Shown in pieces: positions 38,908 through 48,157 of a DNA stretch of 64,000 bases (positions are counted from its first letter, which is position 1; each line of letters starts with the position of its first letter). The DNA comes from an uncultured Allomuricauda sp. (GTDB taxonomy: Bacteria > Bacteroidota > Bacteroidia > Flavobacteriales > Flavobacteriaceae). The notes beneath the pieces are model-generated. The model did not search any database, was not told where the DNA came from, and worked only from the letters and a program-made list of their open reading frames with translations. The stretch is from positions 62,001 through 126,000 of the forward strand of contig NZ_CANLYK010000003.1 in NCBI RefSeq assembly GCF_947495325.1, written 5' to 3'. The position numbers were made by a program, and so were the translations under genes.

Positions 38908-40503
38908 TTAACTATTCCAATGATCTTCCATAATTTGCAACACTTCAGGATTGTCCTTATCGGTATCACCAAGTGTTTCACGTTGCCTTAAAATTTCAGC
39001 TTTCATTTCTTTGATGACATCTTGATATTCTTCATCATTATAAGCATTGTGTGTTTCGTTGGGATCTTTTTCCAAATCGAAGAAGTCCCAAAATTTTGTG
39101 GGTTGATTTTCTTTCGTGTACCTGTTAACTTTTAATGCATTTCCATAATAGAATGCCAACTTGAATCGTTGACCCCGTATTCCAAAATGCCCTGGACGAT
39201 CACTTGAATGGTCCCAATAGCGATAATAACCATACTCGCGCCAGTCGGCTGGTGTATTTCCTTTCAAGTTTTCTCGAAAGCTATGTCCTTGCATGGTTTT
39301 TGGATATTCCAATCCAGCATAATCTACAAACAAGGCAGAGAAATCAGCATTTTCAATTAAATCTGAATTTCGCTGACCTGCTGGTATTTCCTTTGGATAT
39401 CGGATAACGAATGGCATGTGGATAGACTCTTCATAAATTAATCGCTTATCGAACCAACCATGTTCCCCCAAGAAATACCCTTGATCCGCCGTATAGATAA
39501 CTATAGTATTTTCTGCTAGCCCTGATTCATCTAGATACTTTAAAAGTTTTCCTATGTTATCATCAATCGCAGCCCCGCAACGCATAAAATCCTTTACGTA
39601 CTTTTGATAAGTTTTGTAACGTGCTTCCATTTTGGTTAACCCATCAACAGTCAATGGTAATTCTGGATATTTCATATAACCAGGCACATTTTCTGGGTCT
39701 TTGGAAGCCCTTAGATACCTTGCTTTTAAACTGTCTATTGATTGTCCACGGAAAGACCTTCCCGTTGTTTTAGGTCCTTCATCATAAAATGTATCGGGAA
39801 TTGGGATATCCCCATCTCTATATAAATGACTGAATCTTTCCGGATAATCAAATGGCTCGTGGGTGGCCTTAAAATGACACATGGCCATAAAAGGCTTGGA
39901 TGTATCCCTATTTTCTATCCAATCTATGGTTTTATCAGCAATGACATCTGTGCTAAAGCCTTTGTATGGCATCCCCCCTTCAGTATAATCTTTCCAATTA
40001 TCTTTAGTTTTCATTATCGGGTCCCAATATCTTCCTTGTCCCGGCAATACACAGTAATAATCGAAATCGTCCGTAGGTTCCTGTTTTAAGTGCCACTTTC
40101 CTATTACCGAGGTTTGGTAGCCGCCTCTTTGCAATACACCAGCAATGGTCGGGTGCTTTGGTGATAGTCCTGCTCCCAAGGTGATAACACCATTAATATG
40201 GCTATACTGACCTGTGAGCACCGTTGCCCTACTCGGAGTACAAATGGAGTTCGATACCAAGCAATTGTCCAGTACCGTGCCCTCTTTGGCCAACCGTTTA
40301 ATATTTGGTGTATGCACATAATCTTCCAAGATACCGCCATAGATTCCCCAGGCTTGCGAAGTATGGTCATCGGACATGATGTAAAGAATGTTTGGTCTTT
40401 CCGGTTCAGCCACTTCTGTCTTTCCCTCTACCTTATTTTTACAGCTGAAATTTGTCAGAAACAAGACTGAAAGAAGAACAATAAAGTAAAATTTTGTTTT
40501 CAT
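38908..40503 (-). CDS. S1-family sulfatase (GlcNAc-6-sulfatase-like type)
   Basis: NILYIMSDDHTSQAWGIYGG; CTPSRATVLTGQYSHING; VLPGQGRYWDP. Confidence 0.92.
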   Translation of the reverse strand: MKTKFYFIVLLSVLFLTNFSCKNKVEGKTEVAEPERPNILYIMSDDHTSQAWGIYGGILEDYVHTPNIKRLAKEGTVLDNCLVSNSICTPSRATVLTGQYSHINGVITLGAGLSPKHPTIAGVLQRGGYQTSVIGKWHLKQEPTDDFDYYCVLPGQGRYWDPIMKTKDNWKDYTEGGMPYKGFSTDVIADKTIDWIENRDTSKPFMAMCHFKATHEPFDYPERFSHLYRDGDIPIPDTFYDEGPKTTGRSFRGQSIDSLKARYLRASKDPENVPGYMKYPELPLTVDGLTKMEARYKTYQKYVKDFMRCGAAIDDNIGKLLKYLDESGLAENTIVIYTADQGYFLGEHGWFDKRLIYEESIHMPFVIRYPKEIPAGQRNSDLIENADFSALFVDYAGLEYPKTMQGHSFRENLKGNTPADWREYGYYRYWDHSSDRPGHFGIRGQRFKLAFYYGNALKVNRYTKENQPTKFWDFFDLEKDPNETHNAYNDEEYQDVIKEMKAEILRQRETLGDTDKDNPEVLQIMEDHWNS

Positions 40504-40527
40504 TTTTCTTTAATTAGAATAATCAGG

Positions 40528-42138
40528 TTAAAAAATTGCTTTTAGAACCATGGGATAACTTCTTCCATTAATAGTCGGAACGGTAAGGGTCAAAGCTGTT
40601 TTTGTCTGTTTGAACCTTACTTTATTGCCACTATCCAACCTTGATAATTTCTTTAGTCTTCCCGGGTTCAATGTATTATCTAGCCCAAATGTCGATATTT
40701 TAATTTCCCCCTTTTTAGGGTTCATAATCATAATGTATAAATTATCACCCTTTTTGGTAAATCTCACTTCATCAGATGCGTAAGCATCCGAAGCTGTGGT
40801 TCTTTGGTTATAGTGCTCACCAGTTTTTTTCTTGGCCGCAATATCATCACCTGCATTTCTGACTTCCCCCTGCCCGTTTTGTTCATTTTCCCCTCGTACA
40901 CTTTCGCCATCACCATATACTTTCCAAGGCCTGGTCCCATAAATAGCTTCTCCGTTTATCTTTAGCCAATCCCCAACGGTTTCTATAATTATCTTTTGTT
41001 CAGGCGGAATAGACCCATCTGGATGCAATTCGATGTTTAGTAATAGGTTCCCATTTTTACTGGTAGCTTCAATTAGCATTTCTAAAATAGTTCGAGCGTT
41101 GTGGGTCAGATGGCGATCTTTTTTGTAGAACCAATCCGTAAATGTAATTTCGGATTGCCATGGATATTCCCGCAACGTATTGCTACCGCCAGACTCCACT
41201 TCATTCACAGTACCCTTAGCCTTTCTTTTTAACAGCATAACCGCTTCAATGGACCCATACTGCTTAAGGCTATTGTTATATAGTTTACGGCTTACTTCCT
41301 TGCCATATTCACCATAGGTAAAATTAAACCCATCGTTATACAACAAATCTGGTTTGTACTTATTTACCAGCTCCAAATGGCGTTCCTGCCAATTCCTTTT
41401 TATTGCTTCAATGCGCTCAGGAGTTCTGCTTTCTGGAATGGGTCCATACAAATCCGCAGGATCCAGACCTTCCCACCATTTTCCTTTTCCATCTTCTTTG
41501 GTGAGTCTTCCATCGTAAGGCACACCTGCTTTTTCTCCTGTTTTATCAGCACCAAAGGCCGGTTTCCACCAATTCAGGAAACGATCATCGTGGCTCGTTA
41601 CCCCAAATTTCAGATTGGCTTTACGGGTTGCCGCCTCAAATTCACCGATAATATCTCTTTTTGGCCCAACGTTTACCGAGTTCCAAGGGTGGTACGAAGA
41701 ATCAAAAAGGTCAAAATGGTCATGATGGTTTGCCAAAGCAACTATATATTTGGCACCATTTTCCTTGGAAAATTTAATCAAGGCATCAGCATCAAATTTT
41801 TCAGCCTTCCATAAATTAATGACATCCTTAAAACCAAATTCTGAAGGGTGTCCGTAGGTCTGCAAATGATAGGGATTTGCCATTTTTCCGAATTTTTGTT
41901 TCCCGACATCCTTCATGTACATATGGCGCGCATACCACCCTCCGCCTTGCTCTGGAACACTTTGTGGTCCCCAATGAAACCAAATTCCAAACTTGGCATC
42001 CCTGAACCATTCTGGGCATTCGTACTGCGCTGCAAGTTCATCCCATGTTAATTCTTGCTGTTGCGCAAAAACAATATTTGCAACAGACACAAACAGAAGA
42101 AAACTTAAAACACCAAAATACTTCATGCCAAACATCAA
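40528..42138 (-). CDS. GH29 alpha-L-fucosidase (divergent from the 25549 copy)
   Basis: FGIWFHWGPQSVPEQGGWYARHMY, ALANHHDHFDLFDS, KPDLLYNDGFNF (candidate nucleophile Asp). Confidence 0.9.
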   Translation of the reverse strand: MMFGMKYFGVLSFLLFVSVANIVFAQQQELTWDELAAQYECPEWFRDAKFGIWFHWGPQSVPEQGGGWYARHMYMKDVGKQKFGKMANPYHLQTYGHPSEFGFKDVINLWKAEKFDADALIKFSKENGAKYIVALANHHDHFDLFDSSYHPWNSVNVGPKRDIIGEFEAATRKANLKFGVTSHDDRFLNWWKPAFGADKTGEKAGVPYDGRLTKEDGKGKWWEGLDPADLYGPIPESRTPERIEAIKRNWQERHLELVNKYKPDLLYNDGFNFTYGEYGKEVSRKLYNNSLKQYGSIEAVMLLKRKAKGTVNEVESGGSNTLREYPWQSEITFTDWFYKKDRHLTHNARTILEMLIEATSKNGNLLLNIELHPDGSIPPEQKIIIETVGDWLKINGEAIYGTRPWKVYGDGESVRGENEQNGQGEVRNAGDDIAAKKKTGEHYNQRTTASDAYASDEVRFTKKGDNLYIMIMNPKKGEIKISTFGLDNTLNPGRLKKLSRLDSGNKVRFKQTKTALTLTVPTINGRSYPMVLKAIF

Positions 42139-43650
42139 TTATCTAAACCTATAAGCTTCAGGATTCTCAAAAAGTCCAAACTCCTTTTTCGTCAGGTCAG
42201 CTGGATCTCCTGTTTCTACGATTAGCTTTTTCAACTCATTCATTAAATCATCTTTTACAGCAGCATAATTTTCATCTTCAATTAAGTTAGATAATTCCCA
42301 AGGGTCATTTCTTAAATCGAACAACTGATAGGTATATACATCATGCTTTGCGCTTACTATCAATTTATAGTCTCCTTTTCTAACGGCCCTATGTCCGCCG
42401 CCAGGATTATGTTTTGCTTTTTTATTTAACAAATCACCGGGCCATGAATTATACGCATACATCATACTGTTTCTTACGGTCTTGGTCTCGTCCTTGATTA
42501 CCGGTGTTAAATCTTTGGTTTGAACGGACTCTGGTATTTCCAATCCCGTTAAACCGCAAAGTGTTGGGAAAACATCGTGTAGATAAGCCAAGGCATCGAC
42601 CTTTGTGTTTTGCGGTATATTGGGACCACAGAAAACCAATGGAACACCCACACTATGCTCATATACATTTTGTTTGCCCAATAACCCATGCTGGCCAACT
42701 GCCAGTCCATTATCTCCAGAGAAAACAATGATAGTATTTTTACTTTGTCCTGAATCTTCCAATGCTTTTACTATGCGTCCAATTTGAGCATCGGTAGCTG
42801 TAATCATAGCATAATAATCTGAGATTTCTCTTTTAACAATAGAGTCTGTTCGTGGAAAAGGTGCTAAACGTTCATCTCTAATTTTTTCATCTGCAATTTC
42901 AAAAGGATGTTCCGGCATAAAGTTTTTTGGCAGCTCAATGGAGTCGGTAGGGTACAGTTCATGATATTCTTGAGGGGCAGTTCTAGGGTCATGGGGAGTA
43001 GTAAAGGAGACATACATTAAAAAAGGATTTCCCTCCGAATAATCCTCAAGAAAATCGACAGCAGCATCAGCAAAAACCTCACTACTAAACTTTTCCTTTT
43101 GTTGATACGGTTCTGACCAACCTGTTTCTGGTGCATAATCCTTCACTTTTGTCCCAAAATGTGTCGTCATACCTCCTAAAAAAGCTGATTTCACATGATG
43201 AAAACCGCGTTCTACCCATTCCATACCATTATGTTGTTTACCCGTAGCAAATGTGGTATATCCGTTAGCCTTGAAATACTCAGGAAAGGTAAGCTTGTTA
43301 CTTTTTCCCCTATCCTTCAACGGGAAAGCAAATTGGGCATATACATTTGGTTCTATATTAAAATAGTGCCTCCCTGTCATTAACATGGCCCTACTTGGAG
43401 AACAGACTGCAGCCGTTGTAGCCCCTAGAATATAAGCATTGGTAAATGATGTTCCGTTTTCAACCAATGTATCCATATTTGGAGTTAGAACATTGTACTT
43501 ATTCATGGCTCCAATAGTGCCCGCACGTTGATCATCTGTAAATAGAAACAGGATATTTGGTTTTTTTGCTATTTCCGGAACCCTTTGTTCTTTGCACCCA
43601 ACAAGTAAAATGAAAATCGACAAAGCCAAGAATTTCATTACGTATTGCAT
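42139..43650 (-). CDS. S1-family sulfatase
   Basis: NILFLFTDDQRAGTIGAMN; CSPSRAMLMTGRHYFN; GKQHNGMEW; GDNGLAVGQHGLLGKQNVYEHS. Confidence 0.93.
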   Translation of the reverse strand: MQYVMKFLALSIFILLVGCKEQRVPEIAKKPNILFLFTDDQRAGTIGAMNKYNVLTPNMDTLVENGTSFTNAYILGATTAAVCSPSRAMLMTGRHYFNIEPNVYAQFAFPLKDRGKSNKLTFPEYFKANGYTTFATGKQHNGMEWVERGFHHVKSAFLGGMTTHFGTKVKDYAPETGWSEPYQQKEKFSSEVFADAAVDFLEDYSEGNPFLMYVSFTTPHDPRTAPQEYHELYPTDSIELPKNFMPEHPFEIADEKIRDERLAPFPRTDSIVKREISDYYAMITATDAQIGRIVKALEDSGQSKNTIIVFSGDNGLAVGQHGLLGKQNVYEHSVGVPLVFCGPNIPQNTKVDALAYLHDVFPTLCGLTGLEIPESVQTKDLTPVIKDETKTVRNSMMYAYNSWPGDLLNKKAKHNPGGGHRAVRKGDYKLIVSAKHDVYTYQLFDLRNDPWELSNLIEDENYAAVKDDLMNELKKLIVETGDPADLTKKEFGLFENPEAYRFR

Positions 43651-43656
43651 TGTTCC

Positions 43657-45291
43657 TTATTTTTTTAAGTTTTTTGATTTTAAGAATTTCTCCAAATGCA
43701 TTTCATCCAACTCGTCGCTATCGCCGTATTTTGTTCGCATTTCTTTCAGACGTTCGTGCATAACTTTCTGGACATCTGAATAGGATACATCATTATAAAC
43801 ATTGGTCATTTCTGAAGGGTCCTTTTCAAGGTCATACAATTCCCAATGGTCTATGTCATAATAAAAATGAATCAATTTGTAGCGATCTGTCCTAACCCCA
43901 TAATGACGTTTCACGTGGTGTTCTGCCGGAAACTCATAGTAAGTATAATAAATGGCATCCCTCCATTCACTTGCTTTGCCATTGACCAATTGTCTAAACG
44001 ATTCTCCTTGAATCTCCTCCGAAATTTCTGCTCCTGCATAATCCAAAAATGTTGGGGCAAAATCCAAGTTTTGAACCATTTCATCAACAACAGTTCCAGG
44101 TTTTATTTCTTTGGGATATTTCATGAGCAAGGGTGTTCGAAAGGATTCTTCATACATAAATCGTTTATCGAACCACCCATGTTCCCCCAAATAGAAACCT
44201 TGGTCCGAAGTGTACACCACGATGGTGTTTTCCTCCAATCCATTTTCTTTTAGATAATCCAGAACCTCTCCAACTCCATCATCCACAGATTGAATTGTAC
44301 GCAAATAATCTTGCATGTATCTGTTGTACTTCCAGAGAGCCAACTCTTTTCCTTCTAGGTTTCTCGATTTAAAGTCGGCAATAACAGGGTCGTAATAGGC
44401 ATCCCAAGACTCTTTCTGCCCATCAGTCATTCTGTTATACCTTCCCTGAAAAGAATTTCGGTATTTGGTCTGAATCTCTCCTTCTTTGTCCAACATCTTA
44501 AGGTCATACACTAAATCCATGTCTCTGTAAATTCCCATTTCGTGGGCTGCAGCGGCAGGCCTACCTTCATAATTGTCAAAAAAATTAGCTGGGGGCTCAA
44601 AAGTCTTATCATCAAATAAGTGAAAGTATTTTTCCTCGGGCATCCATGTTCTGTGTGGTGCTTTTTGGTGATATAACAATAGAAAGGGTTTATCTTTTTC
44701 TCTTTTGGTCTCTAACCAATCCAATGCAATGTCCGTGGTTACCTTGGTTACATAGCCTGGGTAATTCTTTTTTACGCCGTTTTCGATAAAATCTGGAGAG
44801 TAGTATTGTCCTTGTCCCGGTAATACATTGCTGTAATCAAATCCTTGGGGCAATCCCTTTAAATGGATTTTTCCTATCAAAGCAGTTTGATAACCAGACG
44901 CTTGCAATGTTTTTGCAAAGTTTTCTTGATCCCAATTAAATGCATTGATATTGTCCACCTTTCCATTCACATAACTATGTTTACCCGTAAGCATCACTGC
45001 CCTACTTGGCGCACAAATGGAATTCGTAACAAACCCTTTGTTAAAAATAGCTCCCTCTTTTGCAATTCTATCAATATTGGGAGTATTGTTCAATCCATGT
45101 CCATAAGCGCTAATGGCTTGATAGGCATGGTCATCACTCATAATAAACACAATATTGGGTCTTGGCGTTTTTTCCTCTTTAACCGTTTTGCAAGACATAA
45201 AGGTCAAGGCAAAACATAAAATGATGAAGGGTTTTTCTAGGATTGATTGCCATAAACTTTTCATATTGGAATCTTTACATTTTTCGTTCAA
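43657..45291 (-). CDS. S1-family sulfatase (GlcNAc-6-sulfatase-like type)
   Basis: NIVFIMSDDHAYQAISAYGHGL; CAPSRAVMLTGKHSYVNG; VLPGQGQYYSPDF. Confidence 0.92.
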   Translation of the reverse strand: MNEKCKDSNMKSLWQSILEKPFIILCFALTFMSCKTVKEEKTPRPNIVFIMSDDHAYQAISAYGHGLNNTPNIDRIAKEGAIFNKGFVTNSICAPSRAVMLTGKHSYVNGKVDNINAFNWDQENFAKTLQASGYQTALIGKIHLKGLPQGFDYSNVLPGQGQYYSPDFIENGVKKNYPGYVTKVTTDIALDWLETKREKDKPFLLLYHQKAPHRTWMPEEKYFHLFDDKTFEPPANFFDNYEGRPAAAAHEMGIYRDMDLVYDLKMLDKEGEIQTKYRNSFQGRYNRMTDGQKESWDAYYDPVIADFKSRNLEGKELALWKYNRYMQDYLRTIQSVDDGVGEVLDYLKENGLEENTIVVYTSDQGFYLGEHGWFDKRFMYEESFRTPLLMKYPKEIKPGTVVDEMVQNLDFAPTFLDYAGAEISEEIQGESFRQLVNGKASEWRDAIYYTYYEFPAEHHVKRHYGVRTDRYKLIHFYYDIDHWELYDLEKDPSEMTNVYNDVSYSDVQKVMHERLKEMRTKYGDSDELDEMHLEKFLKSKNLKK

Positions 45292-45294
45292 TTA

Positions 45295-46260
45295 CTAAAG
45301 ACTATTTTCCTTGGTAAACTGAATTACCTCGCTCAATCTTCCAAAAGCAAGGGCAACAACCGTATCTGCCGCTCCATAATAGATTGCAAGTTTGTCATCC
45401 TCAGTATCGTGAAGCGCAGCACACGGAAAAACTACGTTGGGTACATCCCCAACTTGCTCATATAATTCTGATGGACCCAACAAGTAAGGTTGTGTTCTAT
45501 ATTTCACCATATCTGGTTGATGTTCATCCAAAATGGCAGCTCCCATAGCATATCGGAATCCGTTACACGTATTTATAACTCCGTGATACAACATTAACCA
45601 GCCATCGTTTGTGAGAATAGGAATTGGCCCCGCTCCTACTTTTGTGCATTGCCAAGCGCTATCCTCAAAATTCGTTGCCTTCATCACACAGCGATGCTCC
45701 CCCCAATATTTCATATCTGGGCTGTAACTTATATAGATATCTCCAAATGGAGTGTGCCCATTATCACTTGGTCGGCTCAACATGGCATATTTGCCATTGA
45801 TTTTTTTGGGAAACAATACTCCATTTCTATTGAAAGGTAGAAAAGCATTTTCACACTGAAAAAATTCCTTGAAATCAAAGGTATAGCCAATTCCAATGGT
45901 AGGACCATGATAACCGTTGCACCAGGTAATCCAATACCTATCCTCTATAAAAACAACCCGTGGATCGTATTTATAATCGGAATCTATCATTTGGGTATTA
46001 CCAGCTTTCATTTGTATGGGGTCATGGTTTATATCCCAATGGATACCATCCTTACTGAAACCAGCAAAAATGTTCATCTGAACAGCTTTGTTGTCGCATC
46101 TAAAAACACCTGCAAAACTATCTTTATATCTTACAACAGCACTGTTGAAAATGCTATTGGATGAAGGAATTGCATATCTATCTATTATTGGGTTGGCATT
46201 GTAGCGCCATAAAACATCTTTGCAATTATTGGGCTTATCCTGCCAAGGAATCAAATTCAT
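45295..46260 (-). CDS. GH130 beta-mannoside phosphorylase-like
   Basis: [73 protein letters not shown]; no signal peptide. Confidence 0.93.
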   Translation of the reverse strand: MNLIPWQDKPNNCKDVLWRYNANPIIDRYAIPSSNSIFNSAVVRYKDSFAGVFRCDNKAVQMNIFAGFSKDGIHWDINHDPIQMKAGNTQMIDSDYKYDPRVVFIEDRYWITWCNGYHGPTIGIGYTFDFKEFFQCENAFLPFNRNGVLFPKKINGKYAMLSRPSDNGHTPFGDIYISYSPDMKYWGEHRCVMKATNFEDSAWQCTKVGAGPIPILTNDGWLMLYHGVINTCNGFRYAMGAAILDEHQPDMVKYRTQPYLLGPSELYEQVGDVPNVVFPCAALHDTEDDKLAIYYGAADTVVALAFGRLSEVIQFTKENSL

Positions 46261-46268
46261 ATGTGTTC

Positions 46269-48146
46269 TTAATTGCTATACTTTCTTACTTTATCCAACC
46301 ACGTATATTTTAAAATAACTGAGCTTATAATAAATACCCCTAAAGCTATCCATGTCTTTGGATAATCCCTAATCATAAAATAAATTGGCAACAATATCAT
46401 ACTGGATTGCCAAATAATGCCAATTGCACAATTGAGCATATCCTTTGTAAAATCTCTATTCTTTTTAAAATTCTTGTCTTCCTTTTTTAGTACAACATAG
46501 ACTGGATGCCACCATCCCCAAGGCCTTACGCTAGCATAAAAGTTTTTTAATGTTTCCATTTTGGTTGCAGGGGTAAGCAAAGTTCCTAAAAAAGAGCCTA
46601 GAAGTGATACAGTAAAAATAATGGGAAATAAGTAGATGTCGGGAATTTGAGAAAAATAAAAAAGGTTGGAATCTATCTCAAAATTGGCTTTGTTTTGATG
46701 TAGCAAAAATTGGATGGTCGCAATAACCAATCCAGAGGTCATTCCCCAGAAATAGCCCCAACCATTGAAGCGCCACCAAATCCATTTTAAAAAATTGGCA
46801 GCAACATACCCACCATAAAGTGCGCTGGTAATCCAAAGCGTAATGGAGTTTATGGAATCGGCAAAAAAGCCCATGGTGACCCCAAAGAGGACCACAGTAA
46901 AAGATGCAATATGACTGGCCCTGATATAATGCTTTGGTTCCGCGATCGGTTTAAAGTATTTCTTGTAAATATCATTGACGATATAGGCGGGTCCAGAATT
47001 TACGAAAGCGGAAAAAGTGGACATAAATGCAGCAAGAAGTCCTGCCAGGAGCAATCCCTTTATACCAACTGGAATATGATGATTTATGACCTTGGGCAGT
47101 ATTATCTCTAAGTCTCCCAAGGAGAGTTCTGATGACATTGCCATTGAGGGAGCAAGATATACAAGTGCCAAAACAACAATCCCTGAAATAAGTAGGTAAC
47201 GGGGAATAAACAAAATTAAATTGGTAAATCCACTCATGTAAGCAGCTTCCTTTACGGACCTGGTTGATAGGATTCGTTGCATATCGAAACTTGGAATAGG
47301 ACCGGCTACGCTCGCAAAAAATCCCTTAAAGAGCGACATTCCAATAAAAGCACCGAACATTTTATAACCGTGGGAATCAATGAGACCATTAAAGGCCTCA
47401 TATTTTTCGCCCCATGAACCGTTAAGCTGATTGGAAAAGAAAATATTGGTCCATTCTGTCGAAATAACATTATTTATTTCAACATCTGTCACGGAAACAA
47501 ATGCATATATGGCCACCAAAATTCCTGCAACCACCATAATCAAGTACTGCAAAACTTCTGTTGCCACTACCGAGAACATCCCCCCCTTAATCGTATACAG
47601 CGTTGTTAGGAATATAATAAGAAATGCATAGCTCTGGTCAGAACTAAGCAATACCTCTCCATTGATGGCAAATGCCAAATCCCATGGTAAAATTATGGTC
47701 ATAAATTTCCCTACTCCTTCAAAAAAATAAGCGATGAAACCAATGGTTGCCACAATTGCAAAAATAGCCACGATAAGATGGGAGGCCCTACCCGATTTGT
47801 CGTCTCCAAATCGGGTCAAAATCCACTCAGAACCAGTCATTATATTCGAACGTCTGATCCAGGCAGCCAAAAAAACCATGATGAAAATCTGGTTAAAAAC
47901 CGGCCACATCCACATGAACATAAAACTCTTTGTCCCATAAAGAAACAATATGCCCACCATCCAGGCCGTACCGGATATATCGAACATACCCGAGCCATTA
48001 CTCAATCCCAAATAATACCACTTTATACTTTTCCCTCCTAAGAAATAGGAGTTTAGCCCTTTTGAAGCCCGTTTGGAAACCCAAATACCAACACCAAGTG
48101 TCAATACAATATAAAGTGCTATTATTAAAATATCTATATGATGCAT
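46269..48146 (-). CDS. SSS-family sodium:solute symporter
   Basis: Multi-[50 protein letters not shown]. Confidence 0.93.
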   Translation of the reverse strand: MHHIDILIIALYIVLTLGVGIWVSKRASKGLNSYFLGGKSIKWYYLGLSNGSGMFDISGTAWMVGILFLYGTKSFMFMWMWPVFNQIFIMVFLAAWIRRSNIMTGSEWILTRFGDDKSGRASHLIVAIFAIVATIGFIAYFFEGVGKFMTIILPWDLAFAINGEVLLSSDQSYAFLIIFLTTLYTIKGGMFSVVATEVLQYLIMVVAGILVAIYAFVSVTDVEINNVISTEWTNIFFSNQLNGSWGEKYEAFNGLIDSHGYKMFGAFIGMSLFKGFFASVAGPIPSFDMQRILSTRSVKEAAYMSGFTNLILFIPRYLLISGIVVLALVYLAPSMAMSSELSLGDLEIILPKVINHHIPVGIKGLLLAGLLAAFMSTFSAFVNSGPAYIVNDIYKKYFKPIAEPKHYIRASHIASFTVVLFGVTMGFFADSINSITLWITSALYGGYVAANFLKWIWWRFNGWGYFWGMTSGLVIATIQFLLHQNKANFEIDSNLFYFSQIPDIYLFPIIFTVSLLGSFLGTLLTPATKMETLKNFYASVRPWGWWHPVYVVLKKEDKNFKKNRDFTKDMLNCAIGIIWQSSMILLPIYFMIRDYPKTWIALGVFIISSVILKYTWLDKVRKYSN

Positions 48147-48157
48147 TCTTGGTTTGG

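Noticed and set aside
41377-41814. 145-aa plus-strand ORF antisense to GH29
   Set aside because: Fully embedded opposite a strongly supported CDS, no recognisable domain; shadow ORF
43846-44253. 135-aa plus-strand ORF antisense to a sulfatase
   Set aside because: Same reasoning: low-complexity antisense shadow of a conserved CDS
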